Made by a program: the position numbers and the translations under genes
Shown here: positions 46,100 to 56,047 of the stretch, one piece after another
How the letters are laid out: the number at the start of each line of letters is the position of its first letter
How positions within the stretch are numbered: the first letter of the stretch is position 1
Source: Methylocapsa sp. S129
Lineage (GTDB): Bacteria > Pseudomonadota > Alphaproteobacteria > Rhizobiales > Beijerinckiaceae
Direction: 5' to 3'
DNA: 64,000 bases
Assembly: GCF_009765995.1 (NCBI RefSeq)
Contig: NZ_LMUI01000019.1
Location: 62,001 to 126,000 of the forward strand
Notes under the pieces: generated by a model
Told to the model about the DNA's origin: nothing
The model's input: only the letters and a program-made list of their open reading frames with translations
Databases searched by the model: none

Positions 46100-48979
46100 A
46101 TGATGGAAAAGACATTCGATCCCGCCGCCGTCGAAGGGCGCATTTCGGCGCAATGGGAGGCCGAGGGCGCCTTTCGCGCTGGGCGGCCCGAGCGCGCCGC
46201 CGCCGAACCGTTTTGCATCGTGATCCCGCCGCCCAATGTCACCGGCAACCTGCATATGGGCCATGCGCTCAACAACACCTTGCAGGACATTTTGTGCCGG
46301 TATCACCGCATGAAAGGCAAGGACGTGCTGTGGCAGCCCGGCACCGACCATGCCGGCATCGCGACCCAGATGGTTGTCGAACGCCAGCTTATGGAGCGGC
46401 AGGAGCCGGGCCGCCGCGAAATGGGTCGCGAGAAATTCCTTGAGCGCGTCTGGGCCTGGAAGGCCGAATCGGGCGGCGCCATCGTCAACCAGTTGAAGAG
46501 GCTCGGCGCCTCGTGCGACTGGAGCCGCGAGCGCTTTACGATGGACGAGGGCCTGTCGAAGGCCGTGATCAAGGTTTTCGTCCAGCTCTATCGCGAAAAG
46601 CTGATTTACAAGGACAAGCGTCTCGTCAATTGGGACCCACAGTTCCAGACCGCGATTTCGGACCTCGAAGTCGTGCAGGTCGAATGCCGCGGCGCGTTCA
46701 AATGGTCGCGCGGGGACGAAGCGCCGTTCGACACCGCCGCGCTCGGCAAGGCGCTTGCCAAAAATCCCAACGGCCATCTCTATTATTTAGAATATCCGAT
46801 CGTCGATGAAGAGGGCGAGGAGACCGGCGAAAAGCTGACGGTCGCCACGACGCGGCCCGAAACCATGCTCGGCGATACGGCTGTAGCGGTTCATCCCGAC
46901 GACGAACGCTATAGGCATTTGCAGGGCAAGAAGGCGCGCCTGCCGCTGGTCGGGCGGCTGATCGCGATTGTCGCCGACGCATATGCCGATCCCGAAAAGG
47001 GCGCCGGCGCCGTGAAGATCACGCCCGCGCATGATTTCAACGATTTCGAAGTCGGCCGGCGGCACGCGGCCGAAGGCGTGCGGGCCATCAATATTCTCGA
47101 TAGCGAGGCGCGCATCCAGCTCAAAGGCAATATCGCCTTTTTCGAAGGGGTGCCGACGGAAGATCACGATTGCGCCCGGACGGTCGCGGTTCTCGACGGT
47201 CTCGACCGGTTCGAAGCGCGCAAGCGCGTCGTCGCGATGATGGAAACGCTGGGATTGCTCGCCAAGATCGAGCCGCACACGCATATGGTGCCGCACGGCG
47301 ATCGCTCGGGCGTCGTCATCGAACCCTGGCTGACCGATCAATGGTACGCCGACGCCAAAGCGCTCGCCGAGCCCGCGCTGAAAGCGGTGCGCGACGGGCG
47401 GACTTTGTTCACGCCGAAGAACTGGGAGAAGACCTATTTCGATTGGCTGGAGAATATCCAGCCCTGGTGCATTTCGCGCCAGCTCTGGTGGGGTCACCAG
47501 ATCCCCGCATGGTACGCGCCATGGGGCGCCGTCTATGTCGCCGAGAGCGAGGCGCAGGCGTGCGGCGAGGCGCTGGCCGATGGCGTCGAGCGGGGCGCGT
47601 TGACTCAGGACGAGGCGGATGCGATCGCCGCCGATCCGCAGCGGCTGACCGAGACTTTCATCCGCGACGAAGACGTTCTCGATACCTGGTTTTCATCCGC
47701 GCTGTGGCCGTTCTCGACGCTCGGCTGGCCGGACGAGACGCCCGAACTCAAGCGCTTTTATCCGACCTCGGTCCTCGTCACCGGTTTCGACATCATCTTC
47801 TTCTGGGTCGCCCGGATGATGATGATGGGCCTGCATTTCAGGCAAGAGATTCCGTTCCGCGACGTCTACATCCACGCCCTCGTGCGCGACGAGAAGGGCG
47901 CGAAAATGTCGAAGTCGAAGGGCAACGTCATCGACCCCCTGGCGTTGATCGACCGCTACGGCGCCGATTCCTTGCGCTTCACACTGGCGGCGATGGCGGC
48001 GCAAGGGCGGGACATCAAATTGTCCACCGCCCGCGTCGAAGGCTATCGCAATTTCGCGACCAAGCTCTGGAACGCTTCGCGCTTCGCCGAAATGAACGGC
48101 TGCCTGCGCAAGGCGGCCTTCGATCCGGGCGCCGTTCGCGAACCGCTCAACAAGTGGATTCTTGGCGAGACCGCCAAGGCGGTGGCCGAGACGGCTCTGG
48201 CGATCGAATCCTTTCGTTTCAACGACGCCGCCAACGCCGTCTACCGCTTTGTGTGGAACATCTTTTGCGATTGGCATCTCGAACTCGCCAAGCCGGTGCT
48301 GCAAGGCGGCGAAGATGGAGCGGCGCGGGCCGAGGCGCAGGCGACGATCGCCTATGTTCTCGACGAGATATTCGCGCTGCTGCATCCGTTCATGCCGTTC
48401 CTCACCGAGGAGCTTTGGGCGATTAAGGGCGGGGAGGGACCGCCGCGCGCGCAGCTTCTGGCGCTCGGTCCCTGGCCCCAGTCGGATTTTGTCGCCGATC
48501 CCAAAGCCGAGGCGGAGATCGGCTGGCTGGTCGACCTCGTCTCCGAAATCCGCTCCGTGCGCTCGGAAATGGGCGTGCCGGCCGGCGCGCAATTGCCGCT
48601 GACGCTGGTCGGGGCTGATGCGACGATTGTCGCCGCCGCCAAAAACTGGGGCGAAACGATCCAGCGTCTCGCACGGGTGACCGAAATCGGTTTTGCCGAT
48701 TCCGCGCCGGCCGGGTCGGCTCAGATGATCGTGCGCGGCGCCTTGGCCGCGATCCCGCTAGCCGGAATCGTCGACATTGCGGCCGAGCGCGCACGGCTCG
48801 CCAAAGAAATCGCAAAAGAGCGCAAGGAGGTCGCGGGGATCGACGGCAAACTTGGCAATGCCGATTTCCTGGCGCGCGCGCCCGAAGAAGTCGTTGAGGA
48901 AAACCGCGAACGCCGCGAGGCCGCCATCGAACGGATCGCCAAGATGGAGGCGGCGCTGGCGCGGTTCGACAAGGCTTAG
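46100..48979 (+). CDS. valS: Valyl-tRNA synthetase
   Basis: A 959-residue class I synthetase. The HIGH equivalent reads PPNVTGNLHMGHALN, the KMSKS loop is KMSKSKGNVIDP, the editing domain carries TTRPETMLGDTAV, and the C-terminal coiled coil (ERARLAKEIAKERKEVAGIDGKL) binds tRNA. The start is either ATG 46100 or 46103. It has the length normal for alphaproteobacteria and forms a conserved block with popZ and tolC. Confidence 0.97.
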   Translation: MMEKTFDPAAVEGRISAQWEAEGAFRAGRPERAAAEPFCIVIPPPNVTGNLHMGHALNNTLQDILCRYHRMKGKDVLWQPGTDHAGIATQMVVERQLMERQEPGRREMGREKFLERVWAWKAESGGAIVNQLKRLGASCDWSRERFTMDEGLSKAVIKVFVQLYREKLIYKDKRLVNWDPQFQTAISDLEVVQVECRGAFKWSRGDEAPFDTAALGKALAKNPNGHLYYLEYPIVDEEGEETGEKLTVATTRPETMLGDTAVAVHPDDERYRHLQGKKARLPLVGRLIAIVADAYADPEKGAGAVKITPAHDFNDFEVGRRHAAEGVRAINILDSEARIQLKGNIAFFEGVPTEDHDCARTVAVLDGLDRFEARKRVVAMMETLGLLAKIEPHTHMVPHGDRSGVVIEPWLTDQWYADAKALAEPALKAVRDGRTLFTPKNWEKTYFDWLENIQPWCISRQLWWGHQIPAWYAPWGAVYVAESEAQACGEALADGVERGALTQDEADAIAADPQRLTETFIRDEDVLDTWFSSALWPFSTLGWPDETPELKRFYPTSVLVTGFDIIFFWVARMMMMGLHFRQEIPFRDVYIHALVRDEKGAKMSKSKGNVIDPLALIDRYGADSLRFTLAAMAAQGRDIKLSTARVEGYRNFATKLWNASRFAEMNGCLRKAAFDPGAVREPLNKWILGETAKAVAETALAIESFRFNDAANAVYRFVWNIFCDWHLELAKPVLQGGEDGAARAEAQATIAYVLDEIFALLHPFMPFLTEELWAIKGGEGPPRAQLLALGPWPQSDFVADPKAEAEIGWLVDLVSEIRSVRSEMGVPAGAQLPLTLVGADATIVAAAKNWGETIQRLARVTEIGFADSAPAGSAQMIVRGALAAIPLAGIVDIAAERARLAKEIAKERKEVAGIDGKLGNADFLARAPEEVVEENRERREAAIERIAKMEAALARFDKA

Positions 48980-48998
48980 CGCGACGGTGGGGCGCTGC

Positions 48999-49676
48999 TC
49001 AGCCGCGCCCTTTTAAAGCCGCGCCGCGCATCGCCTCGATCTCCGCCCGATAGGCTTCGACCGAACGCCCCGCGAATATCGCCGACCCGGCGACCAGGAC
49101 ATTGGCGCCGGCGTCAACGACCGCGCCGGCGTTTTGCGGCCCGATGCCCCCGTCGACTTCGAGTTCGATCGGGCGCTCGCCGATCATCGCTTTGACGCGT
49201 CGGATTTTTTCAATCATGGCGGGGATGAAGGCCTGGCCGCCAAAGCCGGGGTTGACCGTCATGACGAGGATGAGATCGAGCCTGTCGAGATCATACTGGA
49301 TCGCGCCTTCCGGCGTCGCGGGATTGAGCGCGACGCCAGCTTTCTTGCCGAGACCGCGGATCGTCTGCAATGATCGATCAAGATGAGGTCCGGCCTCGGC
49401 ATGGACCGTGATCCTGTCGGCGCCCGCCTTGGCGAAGGCTTCGAGGTAGGGATCGACGGGCGCGATCATCAAATGAACGTCGAAAGTCTTGTTGGTCAGC
49501 GGCCGCAGGCTTTGGACGACAAGCGGTCCGAACGACATATTGGGTACGAAATGCCCGTCCATGACATCGAGATGATGCCAGTCGCCGCCGGCTTCGTCGA
49601 TCGCGTGGATTTCCTCGCCAAGCCGCGAGAAATCCGCGGCCAGAATCGAAGGGGCGATCTTGATGTCCCTGAGCAT
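48999..49676 (-). CDS. rpe: Ribulose-phosphate 3-epimerase
   Basis: A 225-residue TIM-barrel enzyme of the pentose phosphate pathway and Calvin cycle. Motifs include [66 protein letters not shown] and ELEVDGGI, supplying the metal-binding histidines and the two catalytic aspartates. It is convergent with valS. The start at 49676 matches the family. Confidence 0.96.
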   Translation of the reverse strand: MLRDIKIAPSILAADFSRLGEEIHAIDEAGGDWHHLDVMDGHFVPNMSFGPLVVQSLRPLTNKTFDVHLMIAPVDPYLEAFAKAGADRITVHAEAGPHLDRSLQTIRGLGKKAGVALNPATPEGAIQYDLDRLDLILVMTVNPGFGGQAFIPAMIEKIRRVKAMIGERPIELEVDGGIGPQNAGAVVDAGANVLVAGSAIFAGRSVEAYRAEIEAMRGAALKGRG

Positions 49677-49724
49677 AAGTTATTCCCCGGTTCCCTGGTC
49701 GACGGCGCGATGGTCTCTACCGTT

Positions 49725-50723
49725 TCAGGATCTCTTCCTGACGAGATCGCTCATAAGGAGAGCGACAATGACAACGCCTAAAGCAAGCGCGGCGGCCTGC
49801 GCGCCTAATGATCGCCCCGCGATCAGCAAGGCAAGCGCGCAGAGCAGGATATTGCATGCCGCAACGCGCGCAATCACCTGCCATGTCGACAGCCCGCAGC
49901 GGGTCGCCCGCTGATAAAAATGCTGGCGATGCGCTTGCCAGAATTTCTCGCCGGCAAGAACGCGGCGGGCCAGCGTGACGCTTGCGTCGGCGATATAATA
50001 GAGGAATGGCAGCAGCGCGACCACCGCGCCACATGCGTTCCCCACGACAAGCAACGCGATCGCGCCGAGAAGGCCGAGCGGCAGACTGCCGGAATCGCCG
50101 AGGAATAGCCGCGCCCGGGGCCGGTTGAGCAAGGCGAAGCCCAATAGCCCGCCCGCGCTCGCCAGACACAAGGCGCCAACCCATTGCGCGGCGCCCGCCA
50201 GTCCCGCCAGAAGCAGGTAGACGGTCGCGAAGGCGGGCACGAATTGGGTGACGCTCATCAGATCGATGCCGTCCATGAAATTAGTCAGATTGATGAACCA
50301 CAACATGCCGATCAGCAGGCAGGCATAGACGATCGCTGGCGCCAGAAAGGCGATTGGGCCGGTAAAATCGAGCGGCGTCACAGCCAGCGCGAGCGCCGCC
50401 GCCCCGGCTTGAACGACAAGGCGAAAGCCTGGGTTGAGCGCCGCCAGATCGTCCCACCCGCCCAGCGCCATTAACAGCAAGAGCGCGGCGATGAGGCTGC
50501 AGGCGAAGGGGTCGGGCCGCATTCCGGCCATGCCAGTGAGCGCGGCGCATGTCAGGACGATAGCGACGGGGATCACGACCAGGCCGCCGCCTTGCGGCGT
50601 CGCCTCCACATGACTCGATCGCGCGCCCGGCGTCACCAGAAAGGCGCGGCGAAAGAACGGTATGAGCGAGGCGCATAGAGCGAAGGCGACGACAAACGAG
50701 GCGATCAGAACCAAAATTGCCAC
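49725..50723 (-). CDS. WecA/MraY-like undecaprenyl-phosphate sugar-1-phosphate transferase
   Basis: A 332-residue polytopic membrane enzyme of glycosyltransferase family 4 that loads a sugar phosphate onto undecaprenyl phosphate, starting polysaccharide or O-antigen assembly. Conserved features: PQGGGLVVIP, GGWDDLAALNPGFRLVVQ with the DD pair, FINLTNFMDGIDLMSVTQ, and FLGDSGSLPLG, plus the basic loop KFWQAHRQHFYQRATR. About ten hydrophobic segments. Its sugar donor is uncertain. It lies close to other envelope glycan genes at 54744-58875. Confidence 0.88.
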   Translation of the reverse strand: MAILVLIASFVVAFALCASLIPFFRRAFLVTPGARSSHVEATPQGGGLVVIPVAIVLTCAALTGMAGMRPDPFACSLIAALLLLMALGGWDDLAALNPGFRLVVQAGAAALALAVTPLDFTGPIAFLAPAIVYACLLIGMLWFINLTNFMDGIDLMSVTQFVPAFATVYLLLAGLAGAAQWVGALCLASAGGLLGFALLNRPRARLFLGDSGSLPLGLLGAIALLVVGNACGAVVALLPFLYYIADASVTLARRVLAGEKFWQAHRQHFYQRATRCGLSTWQVIARVAACNILLCALALLIAGRSLGAQAAALALGVVIVALLMSDLVRKRS

Positions 50724-50826
50724 GCAAGCTCCTGAATCGAACCGGCAATATTCGCGCCTTCGATACGACGGCGAGGGCAGGCGGGCAAATCAGTCTGTGG
50801 CTGTGAGCCGACCGGGTCGCCCTGGC

Positions 50827-51681
50827 CTATCCCACCGCCGCCGTCTGCCGCTCGCTCAATTCCCAAAGCTTCTCCTGCAGAGCGACGTCGGCGCTCAGCT
50901 TCGAGGAAGCGATGGGCTTGCATTTGGCGAAATATTTGCCGCTGACATCGGCGAGTTCAGGCGAAGAGGCCAGATAGATCGATGTCGCGGCGCCTTTCTC
51001 CGGCGTCATCAGCAGCGGCCGCGCCAAACCGAGCACAATATTCAGGAAGCCCGGCGTGTTATGGCCAAACCCCGTCGCGACGACGCCAGGATGCAGGCAA
51101 TTGGCGGTCACGCCTTTGCCGGCGAGCCGCCGCGCCAAGGCGTAAGTGAACAAGATGTTGGCGAGCTTCGACTGGCCATAAGCGCTCCATGCGCTATATT
51201 TCTTTTCGCCCTGCAAATTATCGAAGGCGACGGTCCCCGACGCATGCGCTGTGGACGAAACATTGACGATGCGGGCAGGCGCGCTCGCCTCCAGCCTGTC
51301 GCGCAAGAGCTGGGTCAGCAGGAATTCGGCGAGATGATTGAGCGCCCAGGTGCGCTCATAGCCGTCGACCGTCACTTCCCGCTGGGTGAAGATCGCGCCG
51401 GCATTGTTCAAGAGAACGTCGAGCCGCGGATATCTGGCTTTGAATTCAGCCGCCAGGCGACGCGCCTCGGCCTGCGAGGAGAGGTCCGCGACGAGAAAGT
51501 CGACCTGCGGATTCCCTGATTCCCGGGCAAGCTGCGCTGCGGCCTCGCGTGTGCGCGCCGCGTCGCGCCCGACAATCACGACATGGGCGCCTTTTCGCGC
51601 GAGGCCTAGCGCCGTCGCATTGCCGATGCCGAGCGTGGCGCCGGTCACCAGGCAGAGTTTTCCCTGCATTTCCTGAGACAT
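50827..51681 (-). CDS. SDR family oxidoreductase (retinol-dehydrogenase-like)
   Basis: A 284-residue classical SDR: cofactor loop LVTGATLGIGNATALGLA, the NNAG motif in DVLLNNAGAIFT, catalytic Ser in VNVSSTAH, and the intact YxxxK in SAYGQSKLANILFTYALA. The overall pattern (ALARRLAGKGVTANCLHPGVVATGF) resembles the retinol dehydrogenase/protochlorophyllide-reductase-like group found in many bacteria. The substrate is unknown. It lies 87 bases before the CorA gene in the same direction of transcription. Confidence 0.9.
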   Translation of the reverse strand: MSQEMQGKLCLVTGATLGIGNATALGLARKGAHVVIVGRDAARTREAAAQLARESGNPQVDFLVADLSSQAEARRLAAEFKARYPRLDVLLNNAGAIFTQREVTVDGYERTWALNHLAEFLLTQLLRDRLEASAPARIVNVSSTAHASGTVAFDNLQGEKKYSAWSAYGQSKLANILFTYALARRLAGKGVTANCLHPGVVATGFGHNTPGFLNIVLGLARPLLMTPEKGAATSIYLASSPELADVSGKYFAKCKPIASSKLSADVALQEKLWELSERQTAAVG

Positions 51682-51770
51682 GGTGGAATCCTCTTAGGGA
51701 TGTCGCGAAAGTCGGCCGCTCAATCTATCCGCATTCCTGCCGAACGCATCGGCCTCATTGAGCTGGCCGA

Positions 51771-52757
51771 TCACCACCAGCCGCGCCATTTGAACCAAAC
51801 GAGCGGGACGATTGCGCTGAGTGCGATCAGGCAGAGGCCATAGGGATAGCCATAGGTCCATTCCAGTTCCGGCATGTATTTGAAATTCATGCCGTACATG
51901 CTGGCGATCAGCGTCGGCGGGATGCCGACCACGGAGACAAGCGTCAGGACTTTGAAAATATTGTTCTGGTCGACATTGATCATCCCCAATGTCGCGTCGA
52001 GCAGGAACTGGATCTTGTCGGACTGGTGCTTCTCGTAATCATTGAGGGAGGCGACGTCGCGGCTGAGGCTCTTGAGCCTTGCGCGCGCCTCGGCGGAGAG
52101 GAAGTCGGCGGCGCCGGTGACGACATAGGGGATCATGCGGGAAATGCCCAGAAGCGTTTCGCTGATCCTTGAAGTGACCGCGCCGGCGCGTCCGACATTG
52201 CGCAGGACCTGCCGCAGATCGCGGCTGTCGCCGCCGACCTCCCGCTTCGGCCGGTGGTCCTCGTCGCGGAAAATGATATGTGACAATTTGTCGAGCTCGC
52301 CCGCCAGGGCTTCCAGTTCGTCGGCCAAATGGTCGACGATCGCGTCGAGAACGGCGACGAAGCCTCCGGGCCCGCCCGGCAGCGGGTGGTCGCCGGCGGA
52401 ACCGGCGCTCTGGCTGCGATCGCAAGCCCGGACCGGCTTGAAACGGACGGTGAGGACGTTTTGCTTGTCGAGAACGAAACCAAGCGGCGTCGTCTGGATC
52501 GATCCGGCGTCGTCGTGATAGATCATCGGCGTCGTCAGAAAAAGATGGCCGCCGGCCGTCGAAAGCCGGCTTGAATTCTCGATTTCCGACATTTTCTCAA
52601 AGCTTGGCGCCTCGACCCCCACGACACGCTGGAGGAAGGCAATTTCCCCGGAATCGGGCTGAAAAGCGTCGATCCAATTCACCTCAGAGGGAAGGGACGC
52701 GGCGTCGGGGGCGACCGTGATGTCGCGGCTCGTCGAAGTATCGTGGAAGGTGAGCAT
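51771..52757 (-). CDS. CorA-type magnesium/divalent cation transporter
   Basis: A 328-residue pentameric channel subunit: a long cytosolic alpha/beta domain (1-265) and two C-terminal membrane helices. The signature YGMNFKYMPE follows TM1 (VLTLVSVVGIPPTLIASM), and the end is a basic KWRGWW. The loop after GMN is MPELEWTYG, somewhat different from MPE(L)xW of classic CorA. I chose ATG 52757 because GAGAGG lies four bases upstream; a GTG at 52772 is alternative. It precedes the divergent aspS gene. Confidence 0.92.
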   Translation of the reverse strand: MLTFHDTSTSRDITVAPDAASLPSEVNWIDAFQPDSGEIAFLQRVVGVEAPSFEKMSEIENSSRLSTAGGHLFLTTPMIYHDDAGSIQTTPLGFVLDKQNVLTVRFKPVRACDRSQSAGSAGDHPLPGGPGGFVAVLDAIVDHLADELEALAGELDKLSHIIFRDEDHRPKREVGGDSRDLRQVLRNVGRAGAVTSRISETLLGISRMIPYVVTGAADFLSAEARARLKSLSRDVASLNDYEKHQSDKIQFLLDATLGMINVDQNNIFKVLTLVSVVGIPPTLIASMYGMNFKYMPELEWTYGYPYGLCLIALSAIVPLVWFKWRGWW

Positions 52758-52909
52758 CAGGCCTCTCGACACGTTTTTTCGATTTTGGCGCGCTTTGGCT
52801 CATGGCGTAATCCGCCCGCCGCCGCTGCGCCAGCCCCTTGCCGCTTTCCCCCTGGCGCTTTTTCCGTTACGCACCCCGCTCACGCTATTCCATGAGAAGC
52901 ACGAGAGCC

Positions 52910-54733
52910 ATGCACCGTTACCGCAGCCATCATTGTGGAGACCTCCGCGAGACCGACCAGGGCCGCGCGATCCGGCTTTCGGGCTGGTGCCATCGCATTC
53001 GCGATCATGGCGGTGTGCTGTTCATCGACCTGCGCGACCATTACGGCCTGACCCAATGCGTCGTCGACCCGGATTCGCCTGCCTTCAAACAGGCCGAAAA
53101 GCTGCGCTCGGAATTTGTCGTGCGCATCGACGGGGATGTCCGCAAGCGCCCGGCCGGCACCGAGAATAGCGAGATGCCCACCGGCCTGATCGAGGTCTAT
53201 GTGCGCGAGATCGAGGTGTTGGGTCCCGCCGCCGATCTGCCGCTGCCGGTGTTCGGCGATCAACCCTATCCGGAAGACACGAGGCTTCGCTTCCGCTTCC
53301 TCGACCTGCGCCGCGAAAAGCTGCACCAGAACATCATGCTGCGCGGGCGCGTCGTCGACAGCCTGCGCGCCCGGATGAAAGGGCAGGGGTTCTTCGAGTT
53401 TCAGACGCCGATCCTGACGGCGTCCAGCCCCGAGGGCGCGCGCGATTATCTCGTGCCCTCGCGCATTCACCCCGGCAAGTTCTACGCACTGCCGCAGGCG
53501 CCCCAGCAATATAAGCAGCTCCTGATGATGGCGGGCTTCGACCGCTATTTCCAGATCGCGCCCTGCTTTCGCGATGAAGATCCGCGCGCCGATCGCCTGC
53601 CGGGCGAATTCTACCAGCTCGACATTGAAATGAGCTTCGTCGAGCAAAACGACGTGTTCGCAGCGATGGAGCCTGTCGTGCGCGGCGTCTTCGAGGAGTT
53701 TTCCGGCGGCAAGCCGGTGACGCCCTCGCCCTGGCCGCGCATTCCCTATGCCGAGGCGATCCGAAAATACGGCTCGGACAAGCCGGATCTACGCAACCCG
53801 ATCGTGATGCAGGACGCCTCCGAGCATTTCCGCGGCTCGGGCTTCAAAGTGTTCGCGCGGCTGCTCGAGACGGCGAAAAACCAGGTCTGGGCGATCCCGG
53901 CGCCGGGCGGCGGTCAGCGCACCTTCGCCGACCGCATGAATTCCTGGGCGCAGAGCGAGGGCCAGCCCGGGCTTGGCTACATCCTCTTTTTCGACCGCGC
54001 GAGCGACGAGACGGCGAAAGCCGCCGATCCGGCCGCCACGGGCGTCGGCGCACGCGGCCCGCTCGCCAACAACATTGGCCCGGAGCGCGCCGAGGCGGTG
54101 CGCGTCCAGCTTGGCCTCAAGGCTGGCGACGCCGCTTTCTTCGTGGCGGGCGATCCCGAGAAATTCGCCAAATTCGCTGGTCTTGCGCGCACCAAGGTTG
54201 GCCAGGATCTTAAGCTCATCGACGAAGGTCGCTTCGAATTCGCCTGGATCGTCGATTTCCCGATGTTCGAATGGAACGAGGACGACAAGAAGATCGACTT
54301 CTCGCACAATCCGTTCTCCATGCCGCAAGGCGGTCTCGAGGCGTTGACGTCGCAGGATCCTGTGACCATCAAGGCGTTCCAATACGACATCGCCTGCAAC
54401 GGTTACGAACTCGCCTCGGGCGGCATCCGCAACCATCGGCCCGAGGCGATGGTGAAGGCCTTCGAAATCGCCGGTTATGGCGAGGAGACGGTGATCGAGC
54501 GTTTCGGCGGCCTGTACCGCGCCTTTCACTATGGCGCGCCGCCGCACGGCGGCATGGCGGCGGGCGTCGATCGCATCGTGATGCTGCTGGCGGGCGAGCA
54601 AAACCTGCGTGAGGTCGCGCTGTTCCCGATGAACCAGCGCGCCGAGGACTTGCTGATGGGCGCGCCCTCACCCATTTCGCCCAAGCAATCGCGCGAGTTG
54701 CATATCCGGCTGAACCTGCCCGAACCTAAATAA
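52910..54733 (+). CDS. aspS: Aspartyl-tRNA synthetase
   Basis: A 607-residue class II synthetase. It begins with the OB-fold anticodon domain ([24 protein letters not shown]), then the catalytic core with motif 2 [20 protein letters not shown] and motif 3 [11 protein letters not shown], interrupted by the bacterial GAD insertion. No choice can be made by eye between a discriminating enzyme and one that also charges tRNA-Asn. An in-frame ATG at 52892 would add six residues. Confidence 0.96.
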   Translation: MHRYRSHHCGDLRETDQGRAIRLSGWCHRIRDHGGVLFIDLRDHYGLTQCVVDPDSPAFKQAEKLRSEFVVRIDGDVRKRPAGTENSEMPTGLIEVYVREIEVLGPAADLPLPVFGDQPYPEDTRLRFRFLDLRREKLHQNIMLRGRVVDSLRARMKGQGFFEFQTPILTASSPEGARDYLVPSRIHPGKFYALPQAPQQYKQLLMMAGFDRYFQIAPCFRDEDPRADRLPGEFYQLDIEMSFVEQNDVFAAMEPVVRGVFEEFSGGKPVTPSPWPRIPYAEAIRKYGSDKPDLRNPIVMQDASEHFRGSGFKVFARLLETAKNQVWAIPAPGGGQRTFADRMNSWAQSEGQPGLGYILFFDRASDETAKAADPAATGVGARGPLANNIGPERAEAVRVQLGLKAGDAAFFVAGDPEKFAKFAGLARTKVGQDLKLIDEGRFEFAWIVDFPMFEWNEDDKKIDFSHNPFSMPQGGLEALTSQDPVTIKAFQYDIACNGYELASGGIRNHRPEAMVKAFEIAGYGEETVIERFGGLYRAFHYGAPPHGGMAAGVDRIVMLLAGEQNLREVALFPMNQRAEDLLMGAPSPISPKQSRELHIRLNLPEPK

Positions 54734-54743
54734 GGGCGAGGGC

Positions 54744-55883
54744 CTATCGGCCGATCGCGGCGAGATAGCGGGGCAGGGCGGCGGACCATGTGTGTTTGGC
54801 GCGCGCCAGATCGGCGGCCGCCGCGCCAAAATTCTTGCGCAGCGCCTCGTCGTCGAGCAGCCGGCTCAGCGCGCCGCGCACGGCGTCGTCATTGGCGCCG
54901 TCGCACAGGAGGCCGGTGCGCTCGTTGACGACCGCATCGGCCGCGCCTCCGTCGTCTCCCGCCACCGAGGGGACGCCGTACCAGGCCGCCTCGACATAGG
55001 AAATGCCAAAGCCCTCGACGGAGTTTCCGGTCCGTCGCGACGGCATCCCGAAGATATCGCTGCGGGTCAGCAACGCCGCCTTCTTTTCGATCTCGGTCAC
55101 CTGGCCGAGGAAAACGACGCAGTCATCGACGCTGAGGCTCGTAGCCAGCGCGCGCAACCTTGCGAGATCCGCGCCCGCGCCTGCGACAAGATAGACAAGG
55201 CCGGGATGCTTTTCGCGCAAAGCCGGCAGCGCACGCAATATGGCGTCGATCCCCTTGCGCGGCTCCAGCCGCGCCAGGGTGGCGAGCACCGGCCCGCGGC
55301 CGGCGATGGCCGCATCGATTTGGGCGAGCGCGGCGGGCGGCGCGGCCGGGAGTTCGGCGATCGGAGGATTGATGACGACAATCTCCGCTTCAACCCCCTT
55401 CATGAAAGGGGCGACAAGGCCGGCCGTATAATGAGAGCTGGCGACAATGGCGCGGGCGCGCTTCAAGGCGGCGTTGATCCGAAGCGCTTTGTCCGGCGAA
55501 GCCTCAAGCGGGAATTCCGTTCCGTGGGCGAGCACGGCGAGCGGCGCGCCATTCGCCGGCGCCGCGGCGACGCTCTTCCAGGAATCGGCGAACAGTCCCA
55601 AAACGCCTCGCTCCTGGACCGCGCGCGCAATCGCGCGCCGCTTCATGAAACGGCGCAGGGGGCGGATCGATCCGAAGCGATGGATGGGGTAGGGCCGCGC
55701 GAGCTCGGCCGCTCCCTTCAAATGCACGTGGTCCGCGAAGACTTCGACCTTCAGACCGCTGAACGACAATTGGTCGGCAAGGCCGGTCATCAGAATCTCT
55801 ATGCCGCCAAGATCTGGGCTGAAGCATTGGGTGGCGATAGCGATCAAAGCCGTCGTATTCCTTGGCGGGCGGCCGCAGTCCAT
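54744..55883 (-). CDS. Glycosyltransferase family 4 (GT-B) protein
   Basis: A roughly 379-residue GT-B glycosyltransferase. It starts TALIAIATQCFSPDLGGIEILM, a typical N-terminal glycine-rich loop, and in the C-domain has ATLARLEPRKGIDAILRALP, FLGQVTEIEKKAALL and the nucleotide-sugar site GFGISYVEAAWYGVPSVAG, followed by DGGAADAV. The start is uncertain: ATG 55883 lacks a good ribosome site and the frame stays open to 56060; family similarity begins close to 55883. Acts probably in lipopolysaccharide or capsule assembly, consistent with its divergent ligase-fusion neighbour. Confidence 0.82.
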   Translation of the reverse strand: MDCGRPPRNTTALIAIATQCFSPDLGGIEILMTGLADQLSFSGLKVEVFADHVHLKGAAELARPYPIHRFGSIRPLRRFMKRRAIARAVQERGVLGLFADSWKSVAAAPANGAPLAVLAHGTEFPLEASPDKALRINAALKRARAIVASSHYTAGLVAPFMKGVEAEIVVINPPIAELPAAPPAALAQIDAAIAGRGPVLATLARLEPRKGIDAILRALPALREKHPGLVYLVAGAGADLARLRALATSLSVDDCVVFLGQVTEIEKKAALLTRSDIFGMPSRRTGNSVEGFGISYVEAAWYGVPSVAGDDGGAADAVVNERTGLLCDGANDDAVRGALSRLLDDEALRKNFGAAAADLARAKHTWSAALPRYLAAIGR

Positions 55884-56047
55884 GCATGAATAGCCGAGGT
55901 ATAGTCGACTTTTCCTGATGATGCGAGTTTCACCGGGACCATTGTCGTTATTGGACATTCGGGCAATCTGCGATATGGAAACGCGCGCCTGAGGCCGCCG
56001 CGCCTTGTGATGAACGCGTGTCGGACCGACCGAAGCCTGGGACTGAA